In this document: piece by piece, positions 44,964 to 54,869 of the stretch
How positions within the stretch are numbered: position 1 is the first letter of the stretch
Layout: each line of letters begins with the position of its first letter
Assembly (NCBI RefSeq): GCF_030814715.1
Contig: NZ_JAUSVO010000004.1
Coordinates: 1 to 64,000 of the forward strand
DNA: 64,000 nucleotides
Origin: Kaistia dalseonensis
Lineage (GTDB): Bacteria; Pseudomonadota; Alphaproteobacteria; Rhizobiales; Kaistiaceae
Reading direction: 5' to 3'
Program-made: the position numbers and the translations under genes
The notes under the pieces: generated by a model
What the model saw: the letters and a program-made list of their open reading frames with translations, nothing else
The model's database searches: none
Told to the model about the DNA's origin: nothing

Positions 44964-46091
44964 ATGGATAGGGACAAGGCTGTGGTCAAAGCTGCTGATC
45001 GGACCAAGGGAAAATTCGGGTTCTGGCGTGTCGCGCCGATCCTCCTGGTGGCCCCGCTGCTGGCCGCCTGCCAGCAGGAGACCAAATCCGAGGTTCAGGA
45101 TGCGCGTCCGGTGCGGACCGTCATCACGGCGCGCGAGCCGGGAGGCGAGACCGTCGTCCTGACCGGCCATGTCGAGGCGCAGAACGAGGCCGCCATGTCG
45201 TTCCGGATCGGCGGCCGGATGATCGAGCGGCCGGTCAATGTCGGCGATACCGTCAAGGCCGGGCAGATCCTCGCCAAGCTCGACCCCGTCAACGAGCTGA
45301 ACGCGCTGCGCTCGGCCCAGGCCGCTCTCGCCGCAGCGCAGGGCCAGCTCGTCCAGGCCAGCAACGCTTTCGACCGCCAGCAGCACCTGCTCGGGAATGG
45401 CTTCACGACCCGTGCCAATTTTGATCAGGCACAGCAGGCCCGCCAGTCGGCCCAGTCCCAGCTCGACGACGCCGAGGCGCAGCTGGAGATCGCGCATGAC
45501 CGCGTCAGCTTCACGGAACTGAAGGCGGATGTCGACGGAACGATAACCGCGCGCGGCGCGGAGCCGGGCGAAGTCGTCCAGCCGGGCCAGATGATCGTCC
45601 AGCTCGCCCGCCAGGGCGGCCGCGACGCTGTGTTCGACGTGCCGGCGCAGGTTCTGCGCATGGCGCCGACCGATCCGGAAATCACGATCCGCCTGACGGA
45701 TGATCCCAATGTCAGCGCCACCGGTCGCGTCCGTGAGGTCGCCCCGCAGGCCAACGCCCAGACCCGCACGTTCCCGGTCCGCGTCGGCATCAACAACCCG
45801 CCGGCCACCATGCTGCTGGGTTCGACCGTGACCGGCACGATGATGACGAGCAGCGAGCCGGTAATCGCCATTCCGGCGACGGCGCTCACGACCGCCGAGC
45901 AGAATCCGGCGGTCTGGGTCGTCGATCCGAGCGCACTGACCGTTTCGCTGCGCAATGTCGACATCGTCCGCCATGATCCGGCGACGGTGATCATCTCGCA
46001 CGGGCTCGATACCGGCGAGATCGTGGTCACGGCCGGCGTGCAGGCGCTGCACCCGGGCCAGAAGGTTCGCCTGCTCGGATCCGCGCAATGA
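44964..46091 (+). CDS. RND efflux periplasmic adaptor (membrane fusion) lipoprotein
   Basis: A 375-residue HlyD/AcrA-type adaptor. The N-terminus has a lipoprotein signal, VAPILLVAPLLAACQQ, with the lipidated cysteine near residue 35. The barrel-sandwich starts at TVVLTGHVEAQNEAAMSFRIGGRM, the helical hairpin is ALRSAQAALAAAQGQLVQASNAFDRQQ onward with DAEAQLEIAHDRVSFTELKAD, and later beta parts run to HPGQKVRLLG. It links the RND pump to an outer-membrane channel. I chose ATG 44964 for the signal peptide though the ribosome site is weak. Its stop overlaps the pump gene (ATGA). No outer-membrane factor gene is adjacent. Confidence 0.88.
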   Translation: MDRDKAVVKAADRTKGKFGFWRVAPILLVAPLLAACQQETKSEVQDARPVRTVITAREPGGETVVLTGHVEAQNEAAMSFRIGGRMIERPVNVGDTVKAGQILAKLDPVNELNALRSAQAALAAAQGQLVQASNAFDRQQHLLGNGFTTRANFDQAQQARQSAQSQLDDAEAQLEIAHDRVSFTELKADVDGTITARGAEPGEVVQPGQMIVQLARQGGRDAVFDVPAQVLRMAPTDPEITIRLTDDPNVSATGRVREVAPQANAQTRTFPVRVGINNPPATMLLGSTVTGTMMTSSEPVIAIPATALTTAEQNPAVWVVDPSALTVSLRNVDIVRHDPATVIISHGLDTGEIVVTAGVQALHPGQKVRLLGSAQ

Positions 46092-49000
46092 ACGGCTTCA
46101 ATCTCTCCGCCTGGTCGCTCAGCCACCGTTCCTTCATCATCTACTGGATGATCGCGGTGATGGTGGCGGGCAGTGCCGCCTTCATCCATCTCGGCCGCAA
46201 CGAGGACCCGCCGATCACGATCAAGACGATGATCGTGCATGCGGTCTGGCCGGGCGCGACGATCGAGGACACGCTGCAGCAGGTGACGGAGCGGCTGGAG
46301 CGCAAGGTCCAGGAGATCCCGGAGGTCGATTTCGTCCGCAGCCAGACCAATGCCGGCTCGACCACCCTGTTTGTCAATCTGAAGGACGAGGTGACGTCGG
46401 CGCAGGTGCCGGACATCTGGTACGAGGTCCGCAAGGGCATCGGCGACATCCGCGCCACGCTGCCGTCGGGCGTCGTCGGTCCGTTCTTCAACGATGATTT
46501 CGGCGACACATTCGGCATCATCTACGGTTTCACCGCCGATGGCTTCACCCATCGCGAGCTGCGCGACTATGTCGAAAGCGCGCGTTCCCGCCTCCTGCAG
46601 GTGCCGGATGTCTCGAAGATCGAGCTGATCGGCGAGCAGGACGAGAAGATCTATGTCGAGTTCTCGACCAAGCAGCTCGCGGGCCTCGGCATCGACCGTT
46701 CGGCGCTGATCGCGGCGCTGAGGGCGCAGAACGTCGTCAGCCCGGCCGGCGTGCTCGAAACCGGCGACGAGCGCATTGCGCTGCGCGTCACCGGCGCGTT
46801 CGAATCCGAGCAGGACCTGCTCGACATCAACTTCGTCTCCAATGGCCGGCTCATCCGCCTGCGCGACATCGCCGAGATCCATCGCGGCTATGCCAATCCT
46901 CCTTCGCCGATGTTCCGCGTCAATGGCGAGCCGGCGATCGGCCTCGGCATCTCGATGCGCGAGGGTGGCGATATCCTCGCGCTTGGCAGCAATGTCCGCG
47001 CGGCAATGAAGGAGATCACGGCGGAACTGCCACTCGGCATCCAGCCGTCGCTGGTGGCAGACCAGGCGGTGGTGGTCGACGAGGCGATCGGCGACTTCAC
47101 GACCTCGCTCTGGCAGGCGATCGCGATCATCGCCGTCGTCAGCTTCGTCAGCCTCGGCATTCGCGCCGGAACGGTGGTGGCGCTCGCCATCCCGATTTCG
47201 CTCGCCATGGTCTTCGTGGTCATGGACGTGGTCGGCATCGACCTGCAGCGCATTTCGCTCGGCGCGCTCATCATCGCGCTCAGTCTCCTGGTCGACGATG
47301 CGATGACCACGGTCGATTCCATGACGACACGGCTCGCCGCGGGAGAGACCAAGGAGGGTGCGGCGGCGATGACGTTCCAGACGCTCGCTCTGCCCATGCT
47401 CACGGGAACGCTGGTGACGGCGGCCGGCTTCGTGCCGATCGGCTTTGCCCGCAGTTCGGCCGGCGAATACACCTTCTCGATCTTTGCCGTCGTCGGCATC
47501 GCGCTGATCGTGTCATGGCTCGGCGCGGTCATCTTCTCGCCGCTGATCGGCGCGGCGCTCCTCAAGGCTCCGAAGCCGCAGGACCCGAACAAGCCGGTCA
47601 AGGTCAACGTCATCATCAGGACGTTCCGCGCGATCCTCGTCACCGCGATGCGGTTCCGCTGGATCACGATCGGCGCCACGCTCGCGGCCTTCGTGCTGGC
47701 GATGCTGGTCCTGCCCTATGTGCCGCGCCAGTTCTTCCCGACATCCGATCGTACGGAGCTGCTCGTCGACCTGCGCCTGCCGCAGAATTCGTCGATCTTC
47801 GCCAGCGAGGAGGCGTCCAGCCGCCTCGATGCTTTCCTGAAGAGCGATCCGGATGTCGAGCGCTGGAGCACCTATGTCGGCCGCGGCGCGATCCGCTTCT
47901 ACCTGCCGCTCAATGTGGAACTGGCGAACCCGTTCTTCTCGCAGGCCGTCGTCATCGCGAAGGACGTCGAGGCGCGCATGCGGCTTGAAAAGAAGCTGGA
48001 TACGCTGCTCGCCGAGGAATTCCCGAGCGCCGTCTCCAACGTCTCGCCGCTCGAGCTCGGCCCGCCCGTCGGCTGGCCGGTGCAGTATCGGGTCAGCGGA
48101 CCCGACATCAACCAGGTCCGCGATATCGCGCTGAACCTCGCGCAGATCGTCTCGCAGAACAGCGAGACGGAACGCGTCAATTTCGACTGGATGGAGCCCG
48201 CGCGCATGGTGCGGGTCCGGATCAACCAGGACCAGGCCCGCCTGCTCGGCCTGAGCTCGCAGGCGCTCGCCGCGTCGCTGAATGCCGTCGTCACGGGATC
48301 GACCGTGACGCAGGTTCGCGACGACATCTACCTGATCGATGTCATCGCGCGTGCGACCGACGAGCAGCGCATCTCGCTTGCCAATCTGCGCACCCTGCAG
48401 GTGCCGCTGCCCAATGGCCGCACCGTGCCGCTGAGCCAGGTCGCGACCTTCGATTTCGGGCAGGAATATCCGTTGATCTGGCGGCGTGACCGCGAGCCGA
48501 CGCTGACCGTCCTTTCAGCTGTCAAGCCGGGCGGATCGCCCGAGGCGATCGTGCAGGACCTGGAGCCTGCCGTCTCCAAGCTGATTGCGGGGCTGCCGGC
48601 CGGCTACCGCATTGCGGTGGGCGGCACGGTCGAGGAGAGCGCGAGCTCGCAGGCCTCGGTCGCGGCGGTGGTGCCGTTCATGCTGTTCCTGATGGTCTCG
48701 TTCCTGATGATGCAGCTGCAGAGCTTCAGCCGTCTTGCGCTGGTGCTGAGCGTCATCCCGATGGGCCTGATCGGCGTCGTCGGCGCGCTCTTCATCTTCA
48801 ACCGGCCGCTCGGCTTCGTGGCGATCCTCGGCATCCTCTCGCTGCTTGGCCTGATCGCCAAGAATGCCGTGATCCTGCTCGAACAGATCGAGACGGAGCG
48901 ACGCAACGGCCTGAAGCCCTGGGATGCCGTTGTCGAGGCGACGGTGTCGCGCTTCCGCCCGATCATCCTCACCGCCATTTCGACGGTGCTCGGCATGATC

Positions 49001-49204
49001 CCGATCGCCTTCACGATCTTCTGGGGCCCGATGGCGTTCGCGATCATGGGCGGCCTTTCGGTCGCAACGCTGCTGACGCTGATCTTCCTGCCGGCGCTCT
49101 ACACGGTCTTCTTCCGCGTCAGGGAGAACGACCCTGCGCCGAAGGCCGGCGAAGCCAAGGCGGCTGCCGAGACGCCCGCCCCGCCCGCCGCCGCTACGGC
49201 GTAG
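46088..49204 (+). CDS. RND family efflux pump (AcrB-like inner-membrane permease)
   Basis: A 1038-residue RND transporter with 12 membrane segments and two large periplasmic loops. The proton relay is present: LSLLVDDAMTTVDSM in TM4 with paired aspartates, and LGLIAKNAVILLEQIE in TM10 with the lysine. The first helix is FIIYWMIAVMVAGSAAFIHLG, followed by EDPPITIKTMIVHAVWPGATIEDT. The C-terminal FRPIILTAISTVLGMIPIAF is typical. It exports drugs, detergents or metabolites using the proton gradient. The overlap with the adaptor gene shows an operon. The tail is rich in alanine and proline. The substrate is unknown. Confidence 0.94.
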   Translation: MNGFNLSAWSLSHRSFIIYWMIAVMVAGSAAFIHLGRNEDPPITIKTMIVHAVWPGATIEDTLQQVTERLERKVQEIPEVDFVRSQTNAGSTTLFVNLKDEVTSAQVPDIWYEVRKGIGDIRATLPSGVVGPFFNDDFGDTFGIIYGFTADGFTHRELRDYVESARSRLLQVPDVSKIELIGEQDEKIYVEFSTKQLAGLGIDRSALIAALRAQNVVSPAGVLETGDERIALRVTGAFESEQDLLDINFVSNGRLIRLRDIAEIHRGYANPPSPMFRVNGEPAIGLGISMREGGDILALGSNVRAAMKEITAELPLGIQPSLVADQAVVVDEAIGDFTTSLWQAIAIIAVVSFVSLGIRAGTVVALAIPISLAMVFVVMDVVGIDLQRISLGALIIALSLLVDDAMTTVDSMTTRLAAGETKEGAAAMTFQTLALPMLTGTLVTAAGFVPIGFARSSAGEYTFSIFAVVGIALIVSWLGAVIFSPLIGAALLKAPKPQDPNKPVKVNVIIRTFRAILVTAMRFRWITIGATLAAFVLAMLVLPYVPRQFFPTSDRTELLVDLRLPQNSSIFASEEASSRLDAFLKSDPDVERWSTYVGRGAIRFYLPLNVELANPFFSQAVVIAKDVEARMRLEKKLDTLLAEEFPSAVSNVSPLELGPPVGWPVQYRVSGPDINQVRDIALNLAQIVSQNSETERVNFDWMEPARMVRVRINQDQARLLGLSSQALAASLNAVVTGSTVTQVRDDIYLIDVIARATDEQRISLANLRTLQVPLPNGRTVPLSQVATFDFGQEYPLIWRRDREPTLTVLSAVKPGGSPEAIVQDLEPAVSKLIAGLPAGYRIAVGGTVEESASSQASVAAVVPFMLFLMVSFLMMQLQSFSRLALVLSVIPMGLIGVVGALFIFNRPLGFVAILGILSLLGLIAKNAVILLEQIETERRNGLKPWDAVVEATVSRFRPIILTAISTVLGMIPIAFTIFWGPMAFAIMGGLSVATLLTLIFLPALYTVFFRVRENDPAPKAGEAKAAAETPAPPAAATA

Positions 49205-49312
49205 CGAGGGCTCCGCCATCGGGGCCCATCGCGCCGGTGGCCTCACCTCATCTTGAACCTCACATCCGGTAGCCCAAATGGGCTGCCGCGCGAAGGCAGG
49301 CTCGGACATCAG

Positions 49313-50413
49313 ATGGCCCAGGATTTCACGCCTTCACCGGTCGCGTCAGACGACGCCACGGCGCGCTGGCGCAGCCATTTCAGCGTGGCGATCAGCCTGA
49401 TCGCGGTTGGCATCGGCCTCTATCTCGTCTGGCTGACCTCATCGAGCCTGCTGATCCTCTTCGCCGGCGTCCTGTTTGCGGCGTTTCTCGATGCCTGCAC
49501 GCGCGCGCTGCGCCCAATCCTGCCGATCGCCCGGATCTGGCGGCTTTCCCTCGTCATCCTGATCCTGACGCTGCTCTCCGCCTGGGGCATCTTCCGCGGG
49601 GCGGTCGGCCTGCCCGAACAGGTCCGCAGCCTGATCAGCGTCATGGATGCGCAGCTCGACTTTCTGCAGCAGCGTCTGCTCGCCTATGGCATCGAGATGT
49701 TCGGCCCCGACGGCGGTCGCGATTTCTCGCGCTTTTTCCCGGGTGATACGCAGCTCTTCGGCCACGCGCAGTTCGCGGTCGGCACGGCGACCAGCTTCCT
49801 GGCGGGGCTGATCGTCATCGTCTTCGTTGGCCTGCTCTTCTCCTTTGATCCGGCCGTCTATCGCGAGAGCATCGTTCTCTGCGTGCCGCCGCGCCGGCGA
49901 CCGCGCGTCCGTCAGGTCCTGGACGAAATGGGCGGAGCGCTCAGGATGTGGCTCGTCGCGCAATGCGTGCGGATGCTGCTGATGTTCGTCGCGGTCTGGA
50001 TCGCGCTCTATGCCCTGCAGCTTCCCGGCGCCTTCCTGCTCGCGGTGCAGGCCGGCGTGCTCAACTTCATCCCCTATCTCGGCCCGATCCTGGCGGGTAT
50101 TCCGATTGCGCTCGTCGCCATGCCGCTCGGCGTGCCGATGCTGGTCTGGGCCGTCGGCATCTACACGGTCATCCAGACGATCGAGGGCTATGTGATCGGG
50201 CCGCTGATCCAGCGCCGCGCCGCTTCGATCCCGCCTGCCTGGACGCTGGTCGGCATCGTGCTGATCGGGGCGCTGTTCGGCACGCTCGGCATCGCGCTCG
50301 CCATGCCGTTGATGGCTCTGGCGCGGATCGCCATCCTGCGCTTCTACGTCGAGGATTGGCTGGGCGACGCGGTTACCGCACCCGTGGAGCCAGAGCCCGC
50401 AGAGCGGAGCTGA
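49313..50413 (+). CDS. AI-2E family (PerM-like) transporter
   Basis: A 366-residue membrane protein of the AI-2E/PerM family. The pattern is helices at the N-terminus (VAISLIAVGIGLYLVW, LLILFAGVLFAAFLDACTRAL), a soluble middle part, then the conserved C-terminal core VQAGVLNFIPYLGPILAGIPIALVAMPLG, IQTIEGYVIGPLIQRRAASIPP and GALFGTLGIALAMPLMALARI. The family name comes from autoinducer-2 export, but many members are Na+/H+ or other exporters. It is 108 nt after the RND gene and may be read through from it. The ribosome site is weak. Confidence 0.85.
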   Translation: MAQDFTPSPVASDDATARWRSHFSVAISLIAVGIGLYLVWLTSSSLLILFAGVLFAAFLDACTRALRPILPIARIWRLSLVILILTLLSAWGIFRGAVGLPEQVRSLISVMDAQLDFLQQRLLAYGIEMFGPDGGRDFSRFFPGDTQLFGHAQFAVGTATSFLAGLIVIVFVGLLFSFDPAVYRESIVLCVPPRRRPRVRQVLDEMGGALRMWLVAQCVRMLLMFVAVWIALYALQLPGAFLLAVQAGVLNFIPYLGPILAGIPIALVAMPLGVPMLVWAVGIYTVIQTIEGYVIGPLIQRRAASIPPAWTLVGIVLIGALFGTLGIALAMPLMALARIAILRFYVEDWLGDAVTAPVEPEPAERS

Positions 50414-50432
50414 CGGGTCGGCGGTTTCCCGC

Positions 50433-51614
50433 TCAGTATCGGCCCGTACCCTCGAAGATGCGGATCGGTGCCGACAGGACGGCGCCCGCGGCCGAGCCGA
50501 GCACCTGGCCTGTCCCCACGGCCGTTGCCGCGAGCTGACCGCTACCATCCATGTCCGACCGGCTGACGCCGCTACCATCGATCAACTGCGACCCGAGCAA
50601 CTGCACGACTTCCGGGCTGGTGGCGAACTGGCTGTGGTTGAGCCGGTCGCCATTCCGCAAGTCGCTCAGGTCGAGCACGGTGATGCCGGACGCGTTCTTG
50701 AGCTGCGCCAGATATTGCTCGTCACTGAGGTCGACGGCGCCGACGCGTGTCACGCTGCCGGAAATCAGCCGCGAAATGCGCAGGGCCCGGTCGTTCGTGG
50801 AAACGAAGATGGTGAAATGCGGGCGCTTCGGTCCGATCTCCAGGAGTTGCTTGCGGAACACGTCGATGTCGAGATCGGGTGAGGCGAGGATCACGTCGCT
50901 GACCTTAGGCGAAATCCTGCCCCGCTGGAGCGCGATCTGCCGTAGCGCCTCCATCGCGACCCAGCTTCCCATGGAATGGGCCATGACGATCACGTCGGAA
51001 ACGTCGGGACTGTTCGCGGCCGTCTCGATTACGCGCGCCAAGTCGCTGCGCGAGAAATTCGCGCTTTCACGGTCGTAATTATAGTCGAGCAGGCTGCCGC
51101 GCGACGGCCAGGAGAACAGCACTGGCGCGACATTCGCATTCGCGTCGTGCACGATCTGGGCAAAGCGGAAGACGGACGCATCGAAAGGCGTGTTGAAGCC
51201 GTGCACGAAGATCAGCACGCGGCGCGACTTCGTCTCGTGCTGCTTGAACCAGGGTCTGAGCTGGCCGTCTTTCAGCGGTTCTACCGCCGTGGTGACGAAA
51301 TCATGAGCCGGATCGCCCGGAACGCTGCGCGGCCACTGGACCGAGCCGGCCTCGCGGGTCGGGGGAATCGAGACCACGACATTGGTGAAAGACAGTGTCG
51401 AGCCGCGCTCGCCCGTGAAGAGGACGCCCTTGTCGGCCGTTGGCTGGCGGGTGGTTGCGACGAGCATGTCGACGGTCTCGGTTTTCACCGGGCCGGCGGC
51501 AACAGGGGCGAGTGGCGGCGGCCGGCTGGCGCAGGCGGCAAGCGTGACGGCGAGCAGCAGGCTGGCGACAAGCCTCGCAGCGGAACGAGCATTCACGGGT
51601 AAGCGGCCCCACAC
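50433..51614 (-). CDS. DUF900-type alpha/beta hydrolase lipoprotein
   Basis: A 393-residue protein with a lipoprotein signal, LVASLLLAVTLAACASRP, the cysteine near residue 28. The DUF900 alpha/beta hydrolase core includes SRRVLIFVHGFNTPFDASVFRFAQI, PVLFSWPSRGSLLDYNYDRESA and VMAHSMGSWVAMEALRQ with the nucleophile serine, then ILASPDLDIDVFRKQL. Such proteins are lipases or esterases tethered to a membrane. The last 60 residues are low-complexity and glycine-rich. It converges on the AI-2E gene and is divergent from arcD. Confidence 0.88.
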   Translation of the reverse strand: MWGRLPVNARSAARLVASLLLAVTLAACASRPPPLAPVAAGPVKTETVDMLVATTRQPTADKGVLFTGERGSTLSFTNVVVSIPPTREAGSVQWPRSVPGDPAHDFVTTAVEPLKDGQLRPWFKQHETKSRRVLIFVHGFNTPFDASVFRFAQIVHDANANVAPVLFSWPSRGSLLDYNYDRESANFSRSDLARVIETAANSPDVSDVIVMAHSMGSWVAMEALRQIALQRGRISPKVSDVILASPDLDIDVFRKQLLEIGPKRPHFTIFVSTNDRALRISRLISGSVTRVGAVDLSDEQYLAQLKNASGITVLDLSDLRNGDRLNHSQFATSPEVVQLLGSQLIDGSGVSRSDMDGSGQLAATAVGTGQVLGSAAGAVLSAPIRIFEGTGRY

Positions 51615-51968
51615 GTCACGACAAGACGCGACTTTAGTCGATGATCACGACGAACTTATTGCACGACTCCAAGGCGACGGTGAAGCGCTCATCCGGAGCC
51701 GCACGGGGGATTGCCTTGCCCTGGATCAGGACGCGAGCGGCCCTGTTGCGTCAGGCTGGATTGATGCAAGCAAAGATTGAAGGCATCTGCCGCCGAGGCG
51801 ATTCAGTATACCGGGGCCAATCCATAGTGCATTGCAATATATGATCTATTTCGGCGCGGCATGGCTGAACTTGGGATGACCGGTATAGTTGCGGGATGCT
51901 GCGCTCATGCGGCGCGGGGGCGAATGACGCATAACTGACGCGATAAAAAGAAGCGTGGGGAGGGCGTT
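51615..51968. other. 354-nt divergent region before arcD
   Basis: No gene is supported. GTGCATTGCAATATATGATC near 51827-51846 is an AT-rich patch that may hold a promoter or an operator; no ArgR or Fnr box was clear. A strong GGGAGGG ribosome site precedes arcD. Confidence 0.45.
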
Positions 51969-53402
51969 ATGGCATCGGCTCAGGGTGGAAAGTTCTCTCT
52001 GCCGGCTCTGACGGCGATGGTCGTCGGCTCGATGGTCGGCGCGGGCATCTTCAACCTGCCCGGTCGGTTCGGCGCGGCGACCGGACCGTTCGGCGCGATC
52101 ATCGCCTGGGTGATCGCGGGGACGGGCATGTACATGCTGGCGCGCGTCTTCCAGGCGCTCGCCGAGAAGAAGCCCGATATCGACTCCGGCGTCTTCGCCT
52201 ATGCCAAGGCCGGTTTCGGCAACTATATGGGCTTCCTGTCCGCCTTCGGATATTGGCTCGGCAGCTGCCTCGGCAATGTCTTCTACTGGGTCCTGATCGG
52301 GTCGACGCTGGGGCGCTTCTTCCCCGATCTCTTTGGCGATGGCAGCACGATCACGGCGATCGTCGTCTCGCTGATCGGCATCTGGGCGTTCCACTTCATG
52401 ATCCTGAAGGGCGTCGAGCAGGCGGCCTTCATCAACACCGTCGTCACCATTGCCAAGATCGTTCCGATCATCGTGGCGATCCTCGCCATGATCTTCGTGT
52501 TCAACTACGCGCAATTTTCCGAGAATTTCTTCGGCGGCGTCGGCATGCCGGAAAAGACGCTGGTGGCGCAGGTGCGCGACACCATGCTGATCACCGTGTT
52601 CGTCTTCCTCGGCATCGAGGGCGCGAGCGTCTACTCGCGTTTCGCCAAGACGCGCGCCGATGTCGGCACCGCGACCATACTGGGCTTTGTCGGCGTGACC
52701 GGGCTGATGGTCGCGATCACGCTGCTGCCCTACGCCGCCATGCCGCGTGCCACGATCGCCGGCGTCAGCAATCCCTCTCTCGCCGGCGTGCTCGAAGTGG
52801 TGGTCGGCCATTGGGGTGCGGTCTTCATCTCGATCGGCGTGCTGATCTCGGTCCTCGGTGCCTATCTCGCCTGGTCGCTGATCTGCGCCGAAGTGCTCTT
52901 TGCCGCGGCGAAATCGGAAGACATGCCCAGGATCTTCGCGGCGCAGAACGGCAACAAGGTGCCGGCGAATGCGCTCTGGCTGACCAATATCGTCGTCTCG
53001 CTGTTTGTCGTCTCGACCTACTGGTCGCGCGACGCCTTCAACTTCATGCTCGACATGACCAGCGTCACGGCCTTGCTGCCCTACCTGCTCGTCGCGGGCT
53101 ACGGCGTGCTGCTCGCCCGCCGCGGCGAGGGCTATGAGGCGACGCCGAACGAACGCGGCCGTGACCAGGTCTTCGCCTGGATCGCGGTGATCTACACGAT
53201 CATCATGTTCGTCGCGGCGGGCCTCAAATATGTGCTGCTGGTCGCCGTGTTGTTCGTGCCGGGCACCGTTCTCTATTTCTGGGCGCGTCGCGAGCAGAAG
53301 GCGCAGCTCTTCACGTCGATCGAACTCATCGTCTTCGCCGTTACCGTGGTTGCCGGCCTTGTCGGCGCCTGGGGCCTGATCAGCGGCACGATTACACCTT
53401 GA
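51969..53402 (+). CDS. arcD: Arginine/ornithine antiporter-like APC transporter
   Basis: A 477-residue transporter of the amino acid-polyamine-organocation superfamily with about 12 membrane segments. [21 protein letters not shown] is the substrate-contact loop of helix 1, and [45 protein letters not shown] is close to the arginine-ornithine exchanger ArcD type. It is 19 nt before arcA, so the pair is an operon that brings arginine in and exchanges it for citrulline or ornithine. Confidence 0.88.
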   Translation: MASAQGGKFSLPALTAMVVGSMVGAGIFNLPGRFGAATGPFGAIIAWVIAGTGMYMLARVFQALAEKKPDIDSGVFAYAKAGFGNYMGFLSAFGYWLGSCLGNVFYWVLIGSTLGRFFPDLFGDGSTITAIVVSLIGIWAFHFMILKGVEQAAFINTVVTIAKIVPIIVAILAMIFVFNYAQFSENFFGGVGMPEKTLVAQVRDTMLITVFVFLGIEGASVYSRFAKTRADVGTATILGFVGVTGLMVAITLLPYAAMPRATIAGVSNPSLAGVLEVVVGHWGAVFISIGVLISVLGAYLAWSLICAEVLFAAAKSEDMPRIFAAQNGNKVPANALWLTNIVVSLFVVSTYWSRDAFNFMLDMTSVTALLPYLLVAGYGVLLARRGEGYEATPNERGRDQVFAWIAVIYTIIMFVAAGLKYVLLVAVLFVPGTVLYFWARREQKAQLFTSIELIVFAVTVVAGLVGAWGLISGTITP

Positions 53403-53421
53403 ATGGGGAGGTAACAGCAAC

Positions 53422-54666
53422 ATGACGAACAACGTCACATTCGGTGTCCATTCCGAGGTCGGGCAGCTTCGCAAGGTCATGGTCTGCGCGCCGGGCCGGG
53501 CGCACCAGCGCCTGACGCCGTCGAATTGCGACGATCTGCTCTTCGACGATGTCCTTTGGGTGGAGAACGCCAAGCGCGACCATTTCGACTTCATGACGAA
53601 GATGCGCGACCGCGGCATCGAGGTGGTGGAGATGCACAATCTCCTCGCCGAGACGGTCGCGATCCCCGAGGCCAAGGCGTGGATTCTCGATAATCAGGTT
53701 GTCGCGAACCAGGTCGGCCTAGGTCTGGTCAACGAAGTCCGGAGCTATCTCGAAGGCCTCTCCCATCGGGCTCTGGCCGAAACGCTGATCGGCGGGCTTT
53801 CCACCGAGGAATTCCCGGAAACGATCGGCGGCGAGATGCTGGAACTCGTCCGCGATGCGGCCGGCGCCAACGAATATCTGCTGCCGCCGCTGCCCAACAC
53901 GCTCTACACCCGCGACACGAGTTGCTGGATCTATGGCGGCGTGACGCTGAACGCGCTCTATTGGCCTGCGCGGCATGAAGAGCCGATCCTCACCACCGCC
54001 ATCTACAAGTTCCATCCCGATTTTGCCGGCAAGGTGAATGTCTGGTGGGGCGACCCGACGGTCGATCACGGGCTCGCCACCTTCGAGGGTGGTGACGTCA
54101 TGCCGATCGGCAAGGGCAATGTGCTGATCGGCATGAGCGAGCGCACCTCGCGCCAGGCGATCAGCCAGGTTGCGCAGGCATTGTTCGACAAGGGCGCGGC
54201 CGAACGCGTCATCGTCGCCGCCATGCCGAAGCTGCGCGCCGCCATGCACCTCGACACGGTCTTCACCTTCGCTGACCGGGACTGCGTGCTGCTCTATCCC
54301 GACATCGTCAACGGCATCCAGGCGTTCTCCTACCGCCCGGATGGCAAGGGCGGCCTCGAGCTCTCCAAGGACAAGGGCACCTTTGTCGAGACGGTGCGGG
54401 ATTCGCTCGGCCTCAAGAAGATGCGCGTCGTCGAGACCGGCGGTAATGCCTATATGCGCGAACGCACCCAGTGGGATTCGGGCGCCAACCTCGTCTGCGC
54501 CTCGCCCGGCGTCGTCTACGCCTATGATCGCAACACCTACACCAACACGCTGCTGCGCAAGGAAGGCATCGAGGTGATCACGATCACCGGCGCCGAACTC
54601 GGCCGCGGCCGTGGCGGCGGTCATTGCATGACGTGCCCGATCATCCGCGACGCGGTCGATTACTAG
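53422..54666 (+). CDS. arcA: Arginine deiminase
   Basis: A 414-residue guanidino-group hydrolase converting arginine to citrulline and ammonia. The catalytic cysteine is Cys402 in [15 protein letters not shown], matching the family position 12 residues from the end. Other active-site parts are [24 protein letters not shown] and [13 protein letters not shown] with the histidine. It is cytoplasmic. The ribosome site is GGGGAGG. The usual partners arcB and arcC do not follow, so ATP from citrulline would need genes elsewhere; acid resistance or citrulline export are other outcomes. Confidence 0.95.
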   Translation: MTNNVTFGVHSEVGQLRKVMVCAPGRAHQRLTPSNCDDLLFDDVLWVENAKRDHFDFMTKMRDRGIEVVEMHNLLAETVAIPEAKAWILDNQVVANQVGLGLVNEVRSYLEGLSHRALAETLIGGLSTEEFPETIGGEMLELVRDAAGANEYLLPPLPNTLYTRDTSCWIYGGVTLNALYWPARHEEPILTTAIYKFHPDFAGKVNVWWGDPTVDHGLATFEGGDVMPIGKGNVLIGMSERTSRQAISQVAQALFDKGAAERVIVAAMPKLRAAMHLDTVFTFADRDCVLLYPDIVNGIQAFSYRPDGKGGLELSKDKGTFVETVRDSLGLKKMRVVETGGNAYMRERTQWDSGANLVCASPGVVYAYDRNTYTNTLLRKEGIEVITITGAELGRGRGGGHCMTCPIIRDAVDY

Positions 54667-54869
54667 CGGCACCTCCTCCCTCGCCGGCGAGACGGGGGCG
54701 CCCGCCTTGCCGGCATTTCATCGGGATCGGTCGTGCCGCAGCGAATTGCGGGTCGCGCATGGCCGTCATCTTTGGCTATGATCCGGCCGTCGCGGCGCAT
54801 ATCGCGTCCTTTCCCGCGTGCTGGTCACTTCAGTCCGGCCGCCTCCTGCCACACGGGCTGCCATTCACG

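Noticed and set aside
51866-51890. Possible sigma-54 promoter before arcD (TTGGGAT...TTGC)
   Set aside because: The GG and GC elements do not have the required -24/-12 spacing.
51846-53675. Minus-strand frame of 609 codons opposite arcD
   Set aside because: Very high Asp/Arg/His content and no domain; arcD on the other strand is certain.
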